64,000 bases of DNA from Rhodovastum atsumiense (GTDB lineage Bacteria; Pseudomonadota; Alphaproteobacteria; Acetobacterales; Acetobacteraceae), in NCBI RefSeq assembly GCF_937425535.1, contig NZ_OW485601.1:5377501-5441500 (forward strand), given 5' to 3'. A model generated the notes under the pieces. The model saw nothing but the letters and a program-made list of their open reading frames with translations. It searched no databases and was not told the origin of the DNA. A program made the translations under genes and the position numbers. Of the stretch, positions 48,418 through 58,173 are shown in pieces. Position 1 is the first letter of the stretch. Every line of letters starts with the position of its first letter.

Positions 48418-49431
48418 ATGGCGGTGAAAGTCGCGATCAACGGGTTCGGGCGCATCGGGCGCCTCGTGCTGCGGGCGCTGGTGGAAAGCGGGCGCGAGGA
48501 CATCGAGGTGGTCGCCATCAACGATCTCGGCAGCCCCGACGCGAATGCGCACCTGCTTCGCTACGACAGCGTCCATGGACGCTTCCCGGGCGTGGTCGAG
48601 GTCGCGGGCGATACCATCACCATCCGTCGCGGCGGGCGGGTCTGGGGCCCGATCAAGGTTTCGGCCGAGCGCGACCCGACCAGGGTGCCGTACCAGGGCG
48701 TCGACATCGCCTTCGAGTGCACCGGCATCTTCACTTCCAAGGAGAAGGCGTCGGCCCTGCTGCAGGCCGGCGCGAAGAAGGTGCTGATCTCGGCCCCGGG
48801 CGAAGGGGCGGATGCCACCATCGTCTACGGCGTCAACCACAAGACGCTGACCCGCGACATGACCGTGGTGTCGAACGCCTCCTGCACCACCAACTGCCTC
48901 GCCCCGGTGGCCAAGGTGCTGCATGACAGCTTCGGCATCGAGCGCGGCTACATGGTGACGATCCATTCCTACACCGGCGACCAGCCGACGCTGGACACGC
49001 TGCACAAGGACCTGCACCGCGCCCGCGCCGCGGCGCTGTCGATGATCCCCACCACCACCGGTGCCGCCCGCGCGGTCGGGCTGGTGATGCCGGACCTGAA
49101 GGGCAAGCTGGACGGCACCGCCATCCGCGTGCCGACGCCGAACGTGTCGCTGGTCTCGCTCGACGTGGTGCTGAAGAAGCCGGCGACCAAGGAAGAGGTC
49201 AACGCCGCGGTGAAGGCGGCCTCCGAAGGCGAGCTGAAGGGGATCCTCGACTACAATACGGAGAAGCTGGTCAGCGCCGATTTCAACCACAGCCCGGCTT
49301 CCTCGACCTTCGATGCCACCCAGACCGCGGTCGTGGATGGCGCGCTGGTGCGGGTGATGAGCTGGTACGACAACGAATGGGGCTTCTCCAACCGCATGTC
49401 GGACACAGCCGCGTACTGGGGCCGGCTGTAA
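48418..49431 (+). CDS. gap: Glyceraldehyde-3-phosphate dehydrogenase, type I
   Basis: A 337-residue GAPDH. NAD-binding [12 protein letters not shown] and the catalytic Cys156 (SNASCTTNC) are present, with the IHSYTGDQ loop after it. The acidic residue after the nucleotide fold (INDLG) suggests NAD preference. It is 87 bp downstream of the phosphofructokinase. Confidence 0.96.
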   Translation: MAVKVAINGFGRIGRLVLRALVESGREDIEVVAINDLGSPDANAHLLRYDSVHGRFPGVVEVAGDTITIRRGGRVWGPIKVSAERDPTRVPYQGVDIAFECTGIFTSKEKASALLQAGAKKVLISAPGEGADATIVYGVNHKTLTRDMTVVSNASCTTNCLAPVAKVLHDSFGIERGYMVTIHSYTGDQPTLDTLHKDLHRARAAALSMIPTTTGAARAVGLVMPDLKGKLDGTAIRVPTPNVSLVSLDVVLKKPATKEEVNAAVKAASEGELKGILDYNTEKLVSADFNHSPASSTFDATQTAVVDGALVRVMSWYDNEWGFSNRMSDTAAYWGRL

Positions 49432-49509
49432 CGGCGGCGATGTGCCAGCCCCCGACGCCAGGCGGCGGCGGGGGCGGCAGGAGCTGGGCATGATGGAATT
49501 GGGGATGGC

Positions 49510-50238
49510 ATGATGCGCACGGACGAAATCCTCTGGCGGCTGCGGGACCTGCCGTGTGCCGACCTGGACACCATCGCCGCCGGCACGGCGTTGATCCTGG
49601 CGCCGCATCCGGACGACGAAAGCCTGGGCTGCGGCGGCCTGATCGCTGCCGCCAGCGTCCGGGGCCGGCCGCCGGTGGTCGTCGTGCTGACCGATGGGAA
49701 CGAGCCGGAGGACGCCGTCGCCGGCGGTGCGCCGGTGCTGCTGCGGACACGGCACGAAGCCGAGACCCGCACGGCCACCGAACTGCTCGGCCTGCCGCGG
49801 GAGCGGTTGCATTTCCTCGGCCTGCCCAAGGCGCGGCTGCCGCAGTCCGGGCCCGGCTTCGACCAGGTGGTGGAGCAACTCGTCGCCCTGGCGCGCAGGC
49901 ACGAGGTGGATACGGTCTGCACCACGTGGCAGCACGATCCGCATGCCGATCATGCCGCCGCGTACTGGATCGGTGCCGCCGTCGCACGCCGCATCGGCGG
50001 CAAGCTGCGCAGCTATCCGGTCTGGATCTGGACGCAGCACACGCGACAGGACCTGGCGGTCGAGGACATCGCCGGGTGGCGCCTCGACATCACCGCCGAC
50101 CTCTCGCGCAAGCGTCGTGCCATCGCCGCGCATGCCTCTCAGTGTACGGCCCCGGCCGAGCCGGACGGGTGCCGGCTGTCCGCTGAAGTCATGCAGGTCT
50201 TCGACCGTTCCTTCGAGGTTTTCCTCCTGACTGAATGA
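49510..50238 (+). CDS. LmbE/PIG-L family deacetylase
   Basis: A 242-residue LmbE-like zinc hydrolase. The N-terminal metal motif is APHPDDESLGCGG and the later ligand motif is HDPHADH. Members deacetylate N-acetylglucosaminyl compounds. The substrate is not evident. It begins with two adjacent ATGs (49510, 49513). Confidence 0.87.
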   Translation: MMRTDEILWRLRDLPCADLDTIAAGTALILAPHPDDESLGCGGLIAAASVRGRPPVVVVLTDGNEPEDAVAGGAPVLLRTRHEAETRTATELLGLPRERLHFLGLPKARLPQSGPGFDQVVEQLVALARRHEVDTVCTTWQHDPHADHAAAYWIGAAVARRIGGKLRSYPVWIWTQHTRQDLAVEDIAGWRLDITADLSRKRRAIAAHASQCTAPAEPDGCRLSAEVMQVFDRSFEVFLLTE

Positions 50239-50263
50239 CAATGTCTGTTGCGGGAGATCATTC

Positions 50264-50569
50264 ATGAATGCAATGCTGTTGATGACGGCCAGTGGCTCGG
50301 TGGTCTATTTGACCTCCTATCCGAGCATCACCGATCCTGCGCTGATCCAGCGGCTGCACCGCAAGGGAATCGGCAAGTTCATCGCCTACGAGATTCCGGT
50401 CGAGCTGGTACAGCAGCGCTATGGCGGGCATTTCACCGTCATCAGGCAGACCCTGGAAGAGCAGAACGGCCTGCGCATGCTCGATCTCAACGGGCAGCGC
50501 GCCTTCAAGCTGTTCCGCTTCGAGGAGCTGAAGGGCCCGATCCTGCACGAAGGTGAACTGGTCGAGTGA
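50264..50569 (+). CDS. Conserved-looking small protein of unknown function
   Basis: A 101-residue soluble protein (DPALIQRLHRKGIGKFIAYE; LFRFEELKGPILHEGE). No family is recognised. It lies 25 bp downstream of the deacetylase gene with GGGAGA before the ATG, so the two may form a unit. Confidence 0.65.
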   Translation: MNAMLLMTASGSVVYLTSYPSITDPALIQRLHRKGIGKFIAYEIPVELVQQRYGGHFTVIRQTLEEQNGLRMLDLNGQRAFKLFRFEELKGPILHEGELVE

Positions 50570-50671
50570 GGCGGGTCGGGCAGGATTCCTCCCAGGGGTC
50601 CGCCCACGCGGGGGCTTGGTGACAAGCCACTCCGGCCTGCCTAGTCTTCGCCCAAAACGGAGGAGGCCTTC

Positions 50672-50737
50672 ATGAATGCTCCTGCTCCCGTGGCGGCGCG
50701 CAGCCCAGGCAGAATGCTCCCGGCGCCACGGCCATGA
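50672..50737 (+). CDS. Possible 21-codon leader ORF coupled to the rhodanese-like gene
   Basis: An ATG with a very strong ribosome site (GGAGGAGG) opens a 21-residue Pro/Ala/Arg-rich frame whose TGA overlaps the start ATG of the rhodanese-like gene (ATGA). The large gene has no good ribosome site of its own, so coupled translation is likely. Confidence 0.45.
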   Translation: MNAPAPVAARSPGRMLPAPRP

Positions 50738-52314
50738 GATCCATCGACGCCGCCACCCTGCGGGGCTGGATCACCGATCGCCGGGAACTGGCCATCCTGG
50801 ACGCACGGGAGGAAGGCGAATACGCCACCGGCCACCTGTTCTGGGCGGTGCCTTGCCCGTTGTCGCGCATGGAGATCCGCGCGCGGGCGCTGCTGCCCTC
50901 GCTCGCCACCCGCATCGTCTGCGTCGATGACGGACGGGAACTCGCCGTGCGCCTCGCCGGATGGCTGGAGAGCCTCGGCGCGGACGATGTGTCCGTGCTG
51001 GCGGGCGGCACGCCGGCCTGGCAGGCGGCGGGTTATCCGCTGTTCGCTGGCGTCAACCTGCCGTCCCGGGCCTTCGCCGCCTGGGTGGCGCGGCATGATG
51101 CCACCGAGGTCATCGCGGCGCCGGACCTCGCGCGCTGGCTGGAAACGCGCCACGACCTCGTGGTGCTGGACAGCCGCAGTCCCGAGGAATTCCGCCGCAG
51201 GGCGATCCCGACAGCGGTGAACGTGCCCGGGGGGGAGCTGGTCTACCGCATCGCCGACCTGGTGCCCGATCCGGACACGGTGGTCGTGGTCACTGCCGCG
51301 GCGCACACACGGGCAATCCTGGGGGCGGAGAGCCTGCGCCGGGCTGGCGTGCCCAACCGTGTGCTGGCACTGCGTGACGGCCTCATGGGCTGGGATCTGG
51401 CCGGCTTCGCGCTGGCGCAGGGCAGCGAGGCGCGCTTCCCGCCCGGCCGTCCCGCTTCCGCCGCGCTGGCGCTGGCGCGGGCGAAGGCATTTGCCGAGCA
51501 ATCGGGCGTCGGCGTGATCGGGCCGCTCGACCTGGCGCGGTTCGAGGAGGATCCCGGCCGCAGTTGCTATGTGCTGGACGTGCGCGACCCGGCCGAGTTC
51601 GCGGCGGGGCATCGTCCGGGCAGCCTGTCGGCGCCGGGCGGGCAACTGGTGCGGGCCACCGATGCCTGGATCGCGGTGCACAACGCCCGCATCGCGCTGA
51701 TCGACGACGACGGCGTGCGCGCCCGCATGGCGGCGGCCTGGCTGCGGCGGATGGGGCACCGCGACGTGTTCGTGGTGGAGGGCGGGCTGGACGAGGCCAC
51801 GGTGCGCGGTCCGGGCGCGATCGGCGTGCCGGAGCTGCAGGCGCGGGTGGATTCCATTGATGCCGACGCGCTGGCCGCCTGCGGCGATGCCACGGTGGTG
51901 GATCTGGCGCGCAGCGTCGATTTTCGCGAAGGCCATATTCCCGGCGCGCTGTGGGGGCTGCGCACCCGGCTGGATTTGCTGCAGGACCGGCTGATGATGG
52001 CGCGGCTGGTGGTGTTGACCTCGCCGGATGGGATGCTGGCGCGGCTGGCGGTGCCGGAGGCGCAGGGACTGACGGGTGCGCCGGTGCGCGTGCTGGAAGG
52101 CGGCACGGCGGCGTGGTCGAAGGCCGCCCTCAAGCTCGAGCGTGACCACGGCACGCCGTCCGACGTGGCCTGCATCGATGTCTGGCTGAGCCCCTGCGAC
52201 CGCAATGCCGGGGTGGCGGCGGCGATGCAGGAATTCCTGGAACAGGAGCGTGGCCTGGAGCGGGCGGCGGCACAGGACGGGACGGTGTCGTTCGGGCTTC
52301 CCGTGCCCGGGTGA
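50734..52314 (+). CDS. Four-domain rhodanese-like protein without catalytic cysteines
   Basis: A 526-residue protein of four tandem rhodanese-like domains (about 1-115, 120-240, 265-375, 385-500). Recognisable pieces are LDAREEGEYATGH, LDSRSPEEFRRR, LDVRDPAEFAAGH and LARSVDFREGH. In none of the four is the active-site loop cysteine present (the CxxG loops read VDDG, TAAAH, DDDG and SPDG). Sulfurtransferase activity is thus unlikely, and a binding or scaffolding role is inferred. Confidence 0.8.
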   Translation: MRSIDAATLRGWITDRRELAILDAREEGEYATGHLFWAVPCPLSRMEIRARALLPSLATRIVCVDDGRELAVRLAGWLESLGADDVSVLAGGTPAWQAAGYPLFAGVNLPSRAFAAWVARHDATEVIAAPDLARWLETRHDLVVLDSRSPEEFRRRAIPTAVNVPGGELVYRIADLVPDPDTVVVVTAAAHTRAILGAESLRRAGVPNRVLALRDGLMGWDLAGFALAQGSEARFPPGRPASAALALARAKAFAEQSGVGVIGPLDLARFEEDPGRSCYVLDVRDPAEFAAGHRPGSLSAPGGQLVRATDAWIAVHNARIALIDDDGVRARMAAAWLRRMGHRDVFVVEGGLDEATVRGPGAIGVPELQARVDSIDADALAACGDATVVDLARSVDFREGHIPGALWGLRTRLDLLQDRLMMARLVVLTSPDGMLARLAVPEAQGLTGAPVRVLEGGTAAWSKAALKLERDHGTPSDVACIDVWLSPCDRNAGVAAAMQEFLEQERGLERAAAQDGTVSFGLPVPG

Positions 52315-52437
52315 GTGCCGCCGCGCGGTATCCGGTGCCGCCCCGATTGCCTCCCGCCTTGCGCTGGGGCTTGATCGCGGCACCGAGGATGTGATCCGGG
52401 CCATGATCAGGCTGCCGCCCTGCCGGCGAGGTCGCCA

Positions 52438-52662
52438 ATGCCGGCGATGAACCCCGATCCCGACACGCGGGCGCGGCTGGGCGGGCTGTTCCTGCTCGGC
52501 CTGGTGCTGTTCCTGCCGCCGGTCATCGGCCTGCCCGGCGAGGCGACCCTGTTCGGCATCCCGGTGCTGTTCGTCGCCGTCTATGCGGGCTGGGCGGTGG
52601 TGATCCTGCTGCTCGGCGCCATTCTCCGGCGGGCGCGGCGGCGCGGCGGGGAGGGCGGATGA
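52438..52662 (+). CDS. Small membrane protein upstream of the transporter-kinase
   Basis: A 74-residue protein with two predicted helices (about 14-33 and 38-62) and a basic C-terminus (RRARRRGG). Small proteins of this plan commonly precede sodium-solute symporter genes. Its stop overlaps the start of the symporter-kinase (ATGA). A start at Met4 is possible. Confidence 0.7.
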   Translation: MPAMNPDPDTRARLGGLFLLGLVLFLPPVIGLPGEATLFGIPVLFVAVYAGWAVVILLLGAILRRARRRGGEGG

Positions 52663-55328
52663 GCGGGATCGGCGTGCTGCTGCCGCTCGCGGCCTATGGG
52701 GCCCTGCTGTTCGCGGTGGCGGCGATCGCCGACCGCAGCCGTGCGCGCCCCTCCGCCGCCGTCTACGTGCTCTCGCTCGGTGTCTACTGCACCTCCTGGA
52801 CCTATTACGGCTCGGTCGGCCGCGCCTCGGCGCGGGGGATCGACTTCCTGCCGATCTATCTGGGACCGACCCTGGTCTGCGTGCTCGGCTGGCCGGTGCT
52901 GGCGAAGATCCTGCGCATCAGCAAGGCGCACCGCATCACCTCGCTGGCCGACTTCATCGCCACCCGCTACGGGCGCTCGGCGCTGCTGGCGGGGCTGGTG
53001 ACGCTGATCGCGGTGATCGGCTCGGTGCCCTACATCGCCCTGCAGCTCAAGGCGGTGTCCGCCAGCCTGATGGTGGTGCTGGGCGGCGGGGCAGGGTGGA
53101 GCGGCGGGATCGCCGAGGGCACGCTGGCCTTCGGGGCGGCGCTGCTGCTGGCGTTGTTCGGCGTGCTGTTCGGCACCGCCCATATCGATCCCGACGAGCA
53201 TCATCGTGGCATGGTCGCGGCGATCGCGCTGGAATCGGTGGTGAAGCTGGTCTGCCTCGTCGCCGTCGGCCTGTTCACCGGGCTGGTGCTGTTCGAGGGC
53301 TTTCCGGATCTCTTCGCCCGCGCCGCCACTTTGCCGCAATGGCCGACCCTGGCCCGCCTCGCCACCCCGCCGGCGGAGTGGACCGGGCTGGTGCTGGTGG
53401 CGATGGCTGCCGCGATCTGCCTGCCGCGACAGTTCCACATGCTGGTGGTCGAGAACCGCGACGAGCGCCATCTCGCGCCGGCGATGTGGGGGTTCCCGCT
53501 CTATCTGTTCGTGATCAACCTGTTCGTGCTGCCGATCGCGCTGGCCGGGCTGCTGCTGCTGCCCGCAGGCAGCGACCGCGACATGGTGGTGCTGACCCTG
53601 CCGCTGTCGGCGGGGGCGCAGGCGCTGTCGGTGGCCGCGCTGATCGGCGGGTTGTCCGCCGCCACCGCCATGGTGGTGGTGGAGAGCGTCGCCCTCAGTA
53701 CCATGGTCTGCAATGACCTGGTCATGCCGCTGCTGCTGCGCTTCGCGCCGGCGCGCCAGCGCGACCTGACCCGGCTGTTGCTGGCGATCCGTCGTGCCGC
53801 CATCCTCGGCGTGGTGCTGCTCGGCTTCCTCTATATGCAGCGCATCGGCAATACCCATGCGCTGGTCTCGATCGGGCTGGTGTCCTTCGCCGCCGCGGCG
53901 CAGTTCGCCCCGGCGATCCTGCTCGGGCTGTTCTGGCGGCGGGCCAGCCGGCCGGGCGCGATCCTGGGGATCGGCGCGGGGTTCCTGGTCTGGATGTACA
54001 CGCTGTTCCTGCCGTCCCTGGCGCTGTCGGAGGTGCTGCCGCGCGACTTCCTCGAACGCGGCCTGTTCGGGCTCGACCTGCTGCGGCCACAGGCACTGTT
54101 CGGGCTGGCCGGGCTCGACCCGATCACGCACAGCCTGTTCTGGTCGATCCTGGCCAATGCGGGCCTGCTGGTGGCGGTCTCGGTGCTGCATCGTCCCACC
54201 GCGCTGGAGCGGGCGCAGGCCCGGGCCTATGTCGACGTGTTCGCCGTCCAGGCCACGCCCGGCCCCTGGCGCGGCGGGGCCCCGATCGCCGATCTCGCCG
54301 AACTGCTCGGCCGGTTCATCGGCCCCGAGCGGGCGCGCGAGCGGCTCGCCGCGGTGCTGCGCGCGCGCGGCGCCGACCCGCGCGCGCAGATGGCGGAGGC
54401 GGCGGTGGTGCAGGAGGTGGAGCGGTTGCTGGCCGGCATGATCGGCGGTGCCTCGGCCGGCGTCCTGGTTGCCTCGGTTGCCGGCGAGCGGCCGGTGGGC
54501 GTGGACGAGGTGATCCGGATCGTCGACGAATCCTCGCAGATCCGCGAGTACAGCCGCCAGTTGGAGCAGAAGTCGCGCGAGCTGGAAGCGACCACCGGGG
54601 AGCTGCGCCGCGCCAATGCGACGCTGCAGCAGCTCGACCGGCTGAAGGACGAATTCGTCAGCAATGTCAGCCATGAGCTGCGCACACCGCTGACCTCGAT
54701 CCGCTCCTTCTCGGAGATCCTGCTGGAAGAGCCCGATCTCGATCCGGCACGGCGGCAGGAATTCCTGGGCATCATCCTGCGCGAGAGCGAGCGGCTGACC
54801 CGGCTGATCACCGACATGCTCGACCTGGCGAAGATGCAGGCCGGCGAGCTGCACTGGAATTTCGCGCCGGTCGATCTGGCGGCGATCCTGCGCGATGCCG
54901 CGGCGGCGACGGGGCAGCTCTTCCGGGACCGCAGCATCATGCTGTCCTGCGAGATCGCGACGGGGCTGCCGGCGGTGCGGGCCGATGCCGACCGCATCGC
55001 GCAGGTCGTGATCAACCTGCTTTCGAATGCGGTGAAGTTCTCGCCGGCGGGGACGGGGCGGGTGCGGCTGGTGCTGCGGCGGGCCGAGGGCGGGCAGGCG
55101 ATCGAGGTGATCGACAATGGCCCGGGGATCGCGCCGGAGGACCAGGGAACGATTTTCGAGCGGTTCCGCCAGGCCGGCGGCGACACCCTGACGGGCAAGC
55201 CGGCCGGCACCGGGCTGGGGCTGGCGATCTGTCGTACCATCATGCAGCGGCACGCCGGCACGCTGGCGGTGGAAAGCCAGCCCGGTCGTGGGGCGATCTT
55301 CCGCGCGGTGCTGCCGGAGGACACATGA
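52659..55328 (+). CDS. Sodium:solute symporter-linked sensor histidine kinase (CbrA-like)
   Basis: An 889-residue protein. Residues 1 to about 490 form a multi-helix sodium:solute symporter domain (ITSLADFIATRYG is the family's second signature). A linker and coiled coil (about 605-640) lead to a histidine kinase: His672 in SNVSHELRTPL, the N box VINLLSNAVKFSP, and GTGLGLAICR. CbrA-type proteins sense or move amino acids and control nutrient use. No response regulator is adjacent. The small membrane gene upstream overlaps by four bases. Confidence 0.9.
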   Translation: MSGIGVLLPLAAYGALLFAVAAIADRSRARPSAAVYVLSLGVYCTSWTYYGSVGRASARGIDFLPIYLGPTLVCVLGWPVLAKILRISKAHRITSLADFIATRYGRSALLAGLVTLIAVIGSVPYIALQLKAVSASLMVVLGGGAGWSGGIAEGTLAFGAALLLALFGVLFGTAHIDPDEHHRGMVAAIALESVVKLVCLVAVGLFTGLVLFEGFPDLFARAATLPQWPTLARLATPPAEWTGLVLVAMAAAICLPRQFHMLVVENRDERHLAPAMWGFPLYLFVINLFVLPIALAGLLLLPAGSDRDMVVLTLPLSAGAQALSVAALIGGLSAATAMVVVESVALSTMVCNDLVMPLLLRFAPARQRDLTRLLLAIRRAAILGVVLLGFLYMQRIGNTHALVSIGLVSFAAAAQFAPAILLGLFWRRASRPGAILGIGAGFLVWMYTLFLPSLALSEVLPRDFLERGLFGLDLLRPQALFGLAGLDPITHSLFWSILANAGLLVAVSVLHRPTALERAQARAYVDVFAVQATPGPWRGGAPIADLAELLGRFIGPERARERLAAVLRARGADPRAQMAEAAVVQEVERLLAGMIGGASAGVLVASVAGERPVGVDEVIRIVDESSQIREYSRQLEQKSRELEATTGELRRANATLQQLDRLKDEFVSNVSHELRTPLTSIRSFSEILLEEPDLDPARRQEFLGIILRESERLTRLITDMLDLAKMQAGELHWNFAPVDLAAILRDAAAATGQLFRDRSIMLSCEIATGLPAVRADADRIAQVVINLLSNAVKFSPAGTGRVRLVLRRAEGGQAIEVIDNGPGIAPEDQGTIFERFRQAGGDTLTGKPAGTGLGLAICRTIMQRHAGTLAVESQPGRGAIFRAVLPEDT

Positions 55329-55388
55329 ACGACGCGGCGTGAATAGGGCTTGCGTCGCCGCCGCGCCTGCCGCGAGAGTCGCGGCGCA

Positions 55389-57245
55389 ATGGCATGGCAG
55401 CTTGCGCGCATGCGCCGATGGGCGGGCGGGGCGGCGCTGGTCCTGGCCTCGGCCACGATCCTCGCCTTTCTGCTGGTGCGTCCGCCATCCCCGCTCGCCG
55501 CCGCCGACCGGCTGTTCGACGCCGTGGCGTTCCGGCTGTTTGCCCCTCCGGAGCCGGCCGATCCGCGCGTTGTCATCCTCGCCATCACGCCGGAGACCCT
55601 GGCGGCCTTTCCCTATGTCGCGCCGATCGACCGCGGCTTCCTGGCCGGGCTGATCGACACGCTGGCCGGCGCCGGCGCCGCTGCCGTGGGGCTCGATGTG
55701 CTGTTCGACCGGCCGACCGAGCCGGAGAAGGACGCCGCGCTGCGCCAGGCGCTGGCCCGCCCCGACATCCCGGTGGTGGCGATCACGGTCGCGCCGGAGA
55801 CCGACCTACCGCCGGAGCAGCGGCGCTTCCTGGAGGGGTTCCTGGCGATGCGGCGCACGGCCCTCGCCAATCTCGGCCGTGACCGCTTCGACGACATGGT
55901 GCGCACCCATGTGCCGGTCCATCCCGCGACCGGCCAACTGAGCCTGCCGGCAAGCCTGGCCGCGGTCGTGGGGATGACGGTGCCCACCGCGCCGTTCCCG
56001 ATCCTCTGGCGGCCCGCCGGGACGCTGCCGGTCTATCCGGCCGAGGCCGCGGCGCTGCTGCCGCCGCACTGGCTCGCCGGGCGGGTGGTGCTGGTGGGCA
56101 GCATGATCCCGGGCATCGACGAGCACCGCACCCTGGCCTCCGCCTTCGGCCGGCCGAGCTTCGGGGTGGAAATCCATGCCGCGGTGCTGGCGCAGATGCT
56201 GGAAGGCCGTGCGGTGCCACCGGGGCCCTGCCCGGGTTGCGTCGCCACGCTCGCCGCCGCGACGCTGGGCACGGCGCTGGGGGGCATGCTCGCCGGTGCC
56301 GCCGCGGCGGCGGCCCTGACGCTGACGGTACTGTTGATTCCGGCGGCGGCGCTGGCCGCCGTCGCCGCCGGGCTGCCCGGCGTCTCCGTGGCCGCCCCCG
56401 TGCTGGCCTGCCTGCTCGCCGGGGCGCTCGCGCGCATCTGGCGCGGTCATGGCGAGCGGCGCGATCGGCGGACGCTGCGCGTGCTGTTCTCCCGCTTCGT
56501 CAGCGAGCCGGTGGTGGCGCAGATCCTCGCCCAGCGCGAGCTGTTCCTGGCCGGCGGCAGGCCGGTGCCGCAGCAACTGACCGCCACGGTGCTGTTCTGC
56601 GACGTGGCCGGCTTCACCTCGTTGTGCGAGCGCCTGCCGCCGGCGCCGCTGGTCGCCTGGCTCGATCGCTACATCGAGGCGATGGTGGCCGTCGTTGCCG
56701 CGCATGAGGGGGTGGTGTTGCGTTTCGTGGGCGACGGCATCCTGGCGGTGTTTGGGGCCCCGGTGCCGCGGCACGACGCCCCTGGCATTGCCACCGACGC
56801 GCGCAACGCGGTGCGCTGCGGGCTGGGCATGGAGGCGGAGATGGACCGGCTGAACGCGGCCTGGCGCGAGGCGGGGCTGCCGGCGGCGGGGCTGCGCGTG
56901 GGCATTCACACCGGTCCGCTGGTGGCCGGCAGCTTCGGCAGCGGCACGCACATGGAATTCTGCCTGCTCGGCGACACCGCCAACGTGGCGGCGCGGCTGG
57001 AGCAACTGGGCAAGCAGCAGGCGACCGGGCCATGCGGCTGCACCATCCTGGTGGGCGGGCCGACCTGGGAGCGTCTGGGCAAGGGCTTCGCCGGCCGCCC
57101 GGTGGGGGAGATCGCGCTGCGTGGCCGGCAGGCCGCCATTTCCGTCTGGCGGGTGGACCGCGCCGCGCAGGCGCAGGCGGAAGCGGAGGCGGCTACACTT
57201 CCGCTGCCGCGATGCTCTCCAGCATCTCCCGGTCGCGCAGGATGA
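55389..57245 (+). CDS. CHASE2-domain adenylate/guanylate cyclase
   Basis: A 618-residue membrane protein with an N-terminal helix, an extracytoplasmic CHASE2 sensor (about 30-270), hydrophobic helices (about 285-355) and a class III cyclase domain (about 380-600). Metal aspartates are in LFCDVAGFTS and FVGDGILAVFG, and the GDTANVAARLEQ helix carries the transition-state Asn/Arg. The product is probably cAMP. The 3' end overlaps the convergent Crp-type gene by 53 bp. Confidence 0.88.
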   Translation: MAWQLARMRRWAGGAALVLASATILAFLLVRPPSPLAAADRLFDAVAFRLFAPPEPADPRVVILAITPETLAAFPYVAPIDRGFLAGLIDTLAGAGAAAVGLDVLFDRPTEPEKDAALRQALARPDIPVVAITVAPETDLPPEQRRFLEGFLAMRRTALANLGRDRFDDMVRTHVPVHPATGQLSLPASLAAVVGMTVPTAPFPILWRPAGTLPVYPAEAAALLPPHWLAGRVVLVGSMIPGIDEHRTLASAFGRPSFGVEIHAAVLAQMLEGRAVPPGPCPGCVATLAAATLGTALGGMLAGAAAAAALTLTVLLIPAAALAAVAAGLPGVSVAAPVLACLLAGALARIWRGHGERRDRRTLRVLFSRFVSEPVVAQILAQRELFLAGGRPVPQQLTATVLFCDVAGFTSLCERLPPAPLVAWLDRYIEAMVAVVAAHEGVVLRFVGDGILAVFGAPVPRHDAPGIATDARNAVRCGLGMEAEMDRLNAAWREAGLPAAGLRVGIHTGPLVAGSFGSGTHMEFCLLGDTANVAARLEQLGKQQATGPCGCTILVGGPTWERLGKGFAGRPVGEIALRGRQAAISVWRVDRAAQAQAEAEAATLPLPRCSPASPGRAG

Positions 57246-57894
57246 TGATGCCGGAGGTGACGGCGATGGTGCCGTCCTCCCGCCACTCGCTCAGCAGCCG
57301 GTTGATGCTCTCGCGGGAGATGCCGATCAGGCTGCCGATCTGTTGCTGCGACAGCCGGATCTCGATGCGCATCCCGCCCGCGACCTCGCGGCCGAAGCTG
57401 TCGGCCAGGCGCAGCAGGCCGCGCGCCAGCCGCGACGGCGCCTCGCGGAACAACGTGTCTTCCAGGTGCTCGCTGGTCTGGCGCAGGCGCTGGCACAGCA
57501 CCGCGAACAGCCGGGCCATCAACTCCGGATTGCCGGCCAGGAACGGCATGAAGCGGTCGCGCTGCAGCACCAGCAATTCGGTCGGTTCCAGTGCCACGGC
57601 GTCGGCGGTGCGGGGCTGCCCGTCCAGCAGCGCGATCTCGCCGAACACGCCGCCGCGATCGATGATGTTCAGCACCAGTTCGCGACCTTCGGTGGAATAG
57701 CTGCAGATCTTCACCCGCCCGCGCAACACCGCCATCATGCTGTTGCCCGGATCGCCTTTCTGGAAGATGACCTCGCCGCCGCCACAGGTGATCACCGCCG
57801 CCCCGGTGGCCAGCCGCCGCAGTTCGTCCGCGTTCAGGTGCTTCAGCAGGAAATGACCGGCAAGGACGGCCTCGCGGCCGGCATGGGTCTGCAT
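57193..57894 (-). CDS. Crp/Fnr family transcriptional regulator
   Basis: A 233-residue regulator. The cyclic-nucleotide domain has the phosphate-binding cassette GEIALLDGQPRTADAV with Arg95-Thr96, compatible with cAMP binding. The C-terminal winged helix has LSQQQIGSLIGISRESINR. No N-terminal FNR-type cysteine cluster is present. The start MQTHAG was chosen because it begins the conserved region. Being tail-to-tail with a cyclase makes cAMP the likely ligand. Confidence 0.88.
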   Translation of the reverse strand: MQTHAGREAVLAGHFLLKHLNADELRRLATGAAVITCGGGEVIFQKGDPGNSMMAVLRGRVKICSYSTEGRELVLNIIDRGGVFGEIALLDGQPRTADAVALEPTELLVLQRDRFMPFLAGNPELMARLFAVLCQRLRQTSEHLEDTLFREAPSRLARGLLRLADSFGREVAGGMRIEIRLSQQQIGSLIGISRESINRLLSEWREDGTIAVTSGIIILRDREMLESIAAAEV

Positions 57895-57999
57895 CCGTGT
57901 TCCCCTCGGGTCGCGCCCGCGGCGCTGGCGACATCGCGCTGGCCGGGGATCTTCCTGGAAGATCAGCGCGAACAACAGCGCGTATTTGGGCGAACAGTC

Positions 58000-58014
58000 G
58001 TCGTGTCGCACAAC
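58000..58014. promoter_or_regulatory. Near-palindrome between the Crp-type and caspase-like genes
   Basis: GTCGTG-TCG-CACAAC is a 15-bp near-palindrome (one mismatch) in the divergent promoter region. It resembles a Crp-type operator only loosely, and its regulator is unknown. Confidence 0.3.
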
Positions 58015-58173
58015 CGTCCTCACATGCCACTTTGAATTGAAGAAGTTGCGCGTGGATTGGCATAGTTGTTGTCTTGCCAATGCCTTGCACTTGCACAACC
58101 CTTCCTCTTCCATGCTACGGGCGGAGGTGACGGGCCTGCCCGATCATGCCCGCCCGACCATGGAGGTGACGCG

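Noticed and set aside
47179-50265. 1028-codon minus-strand frame over the phosphofructokinase, gap and deacetylase genes
   Set aside because: Crosses three convincing plus-strand genes and shows no recognisable domain.
52581-55253. 890-codon minus-strand frame opposite the symporter-kinase
   Set aside because: Gln/Arg/His-rich shadow of a gene with clear domains.
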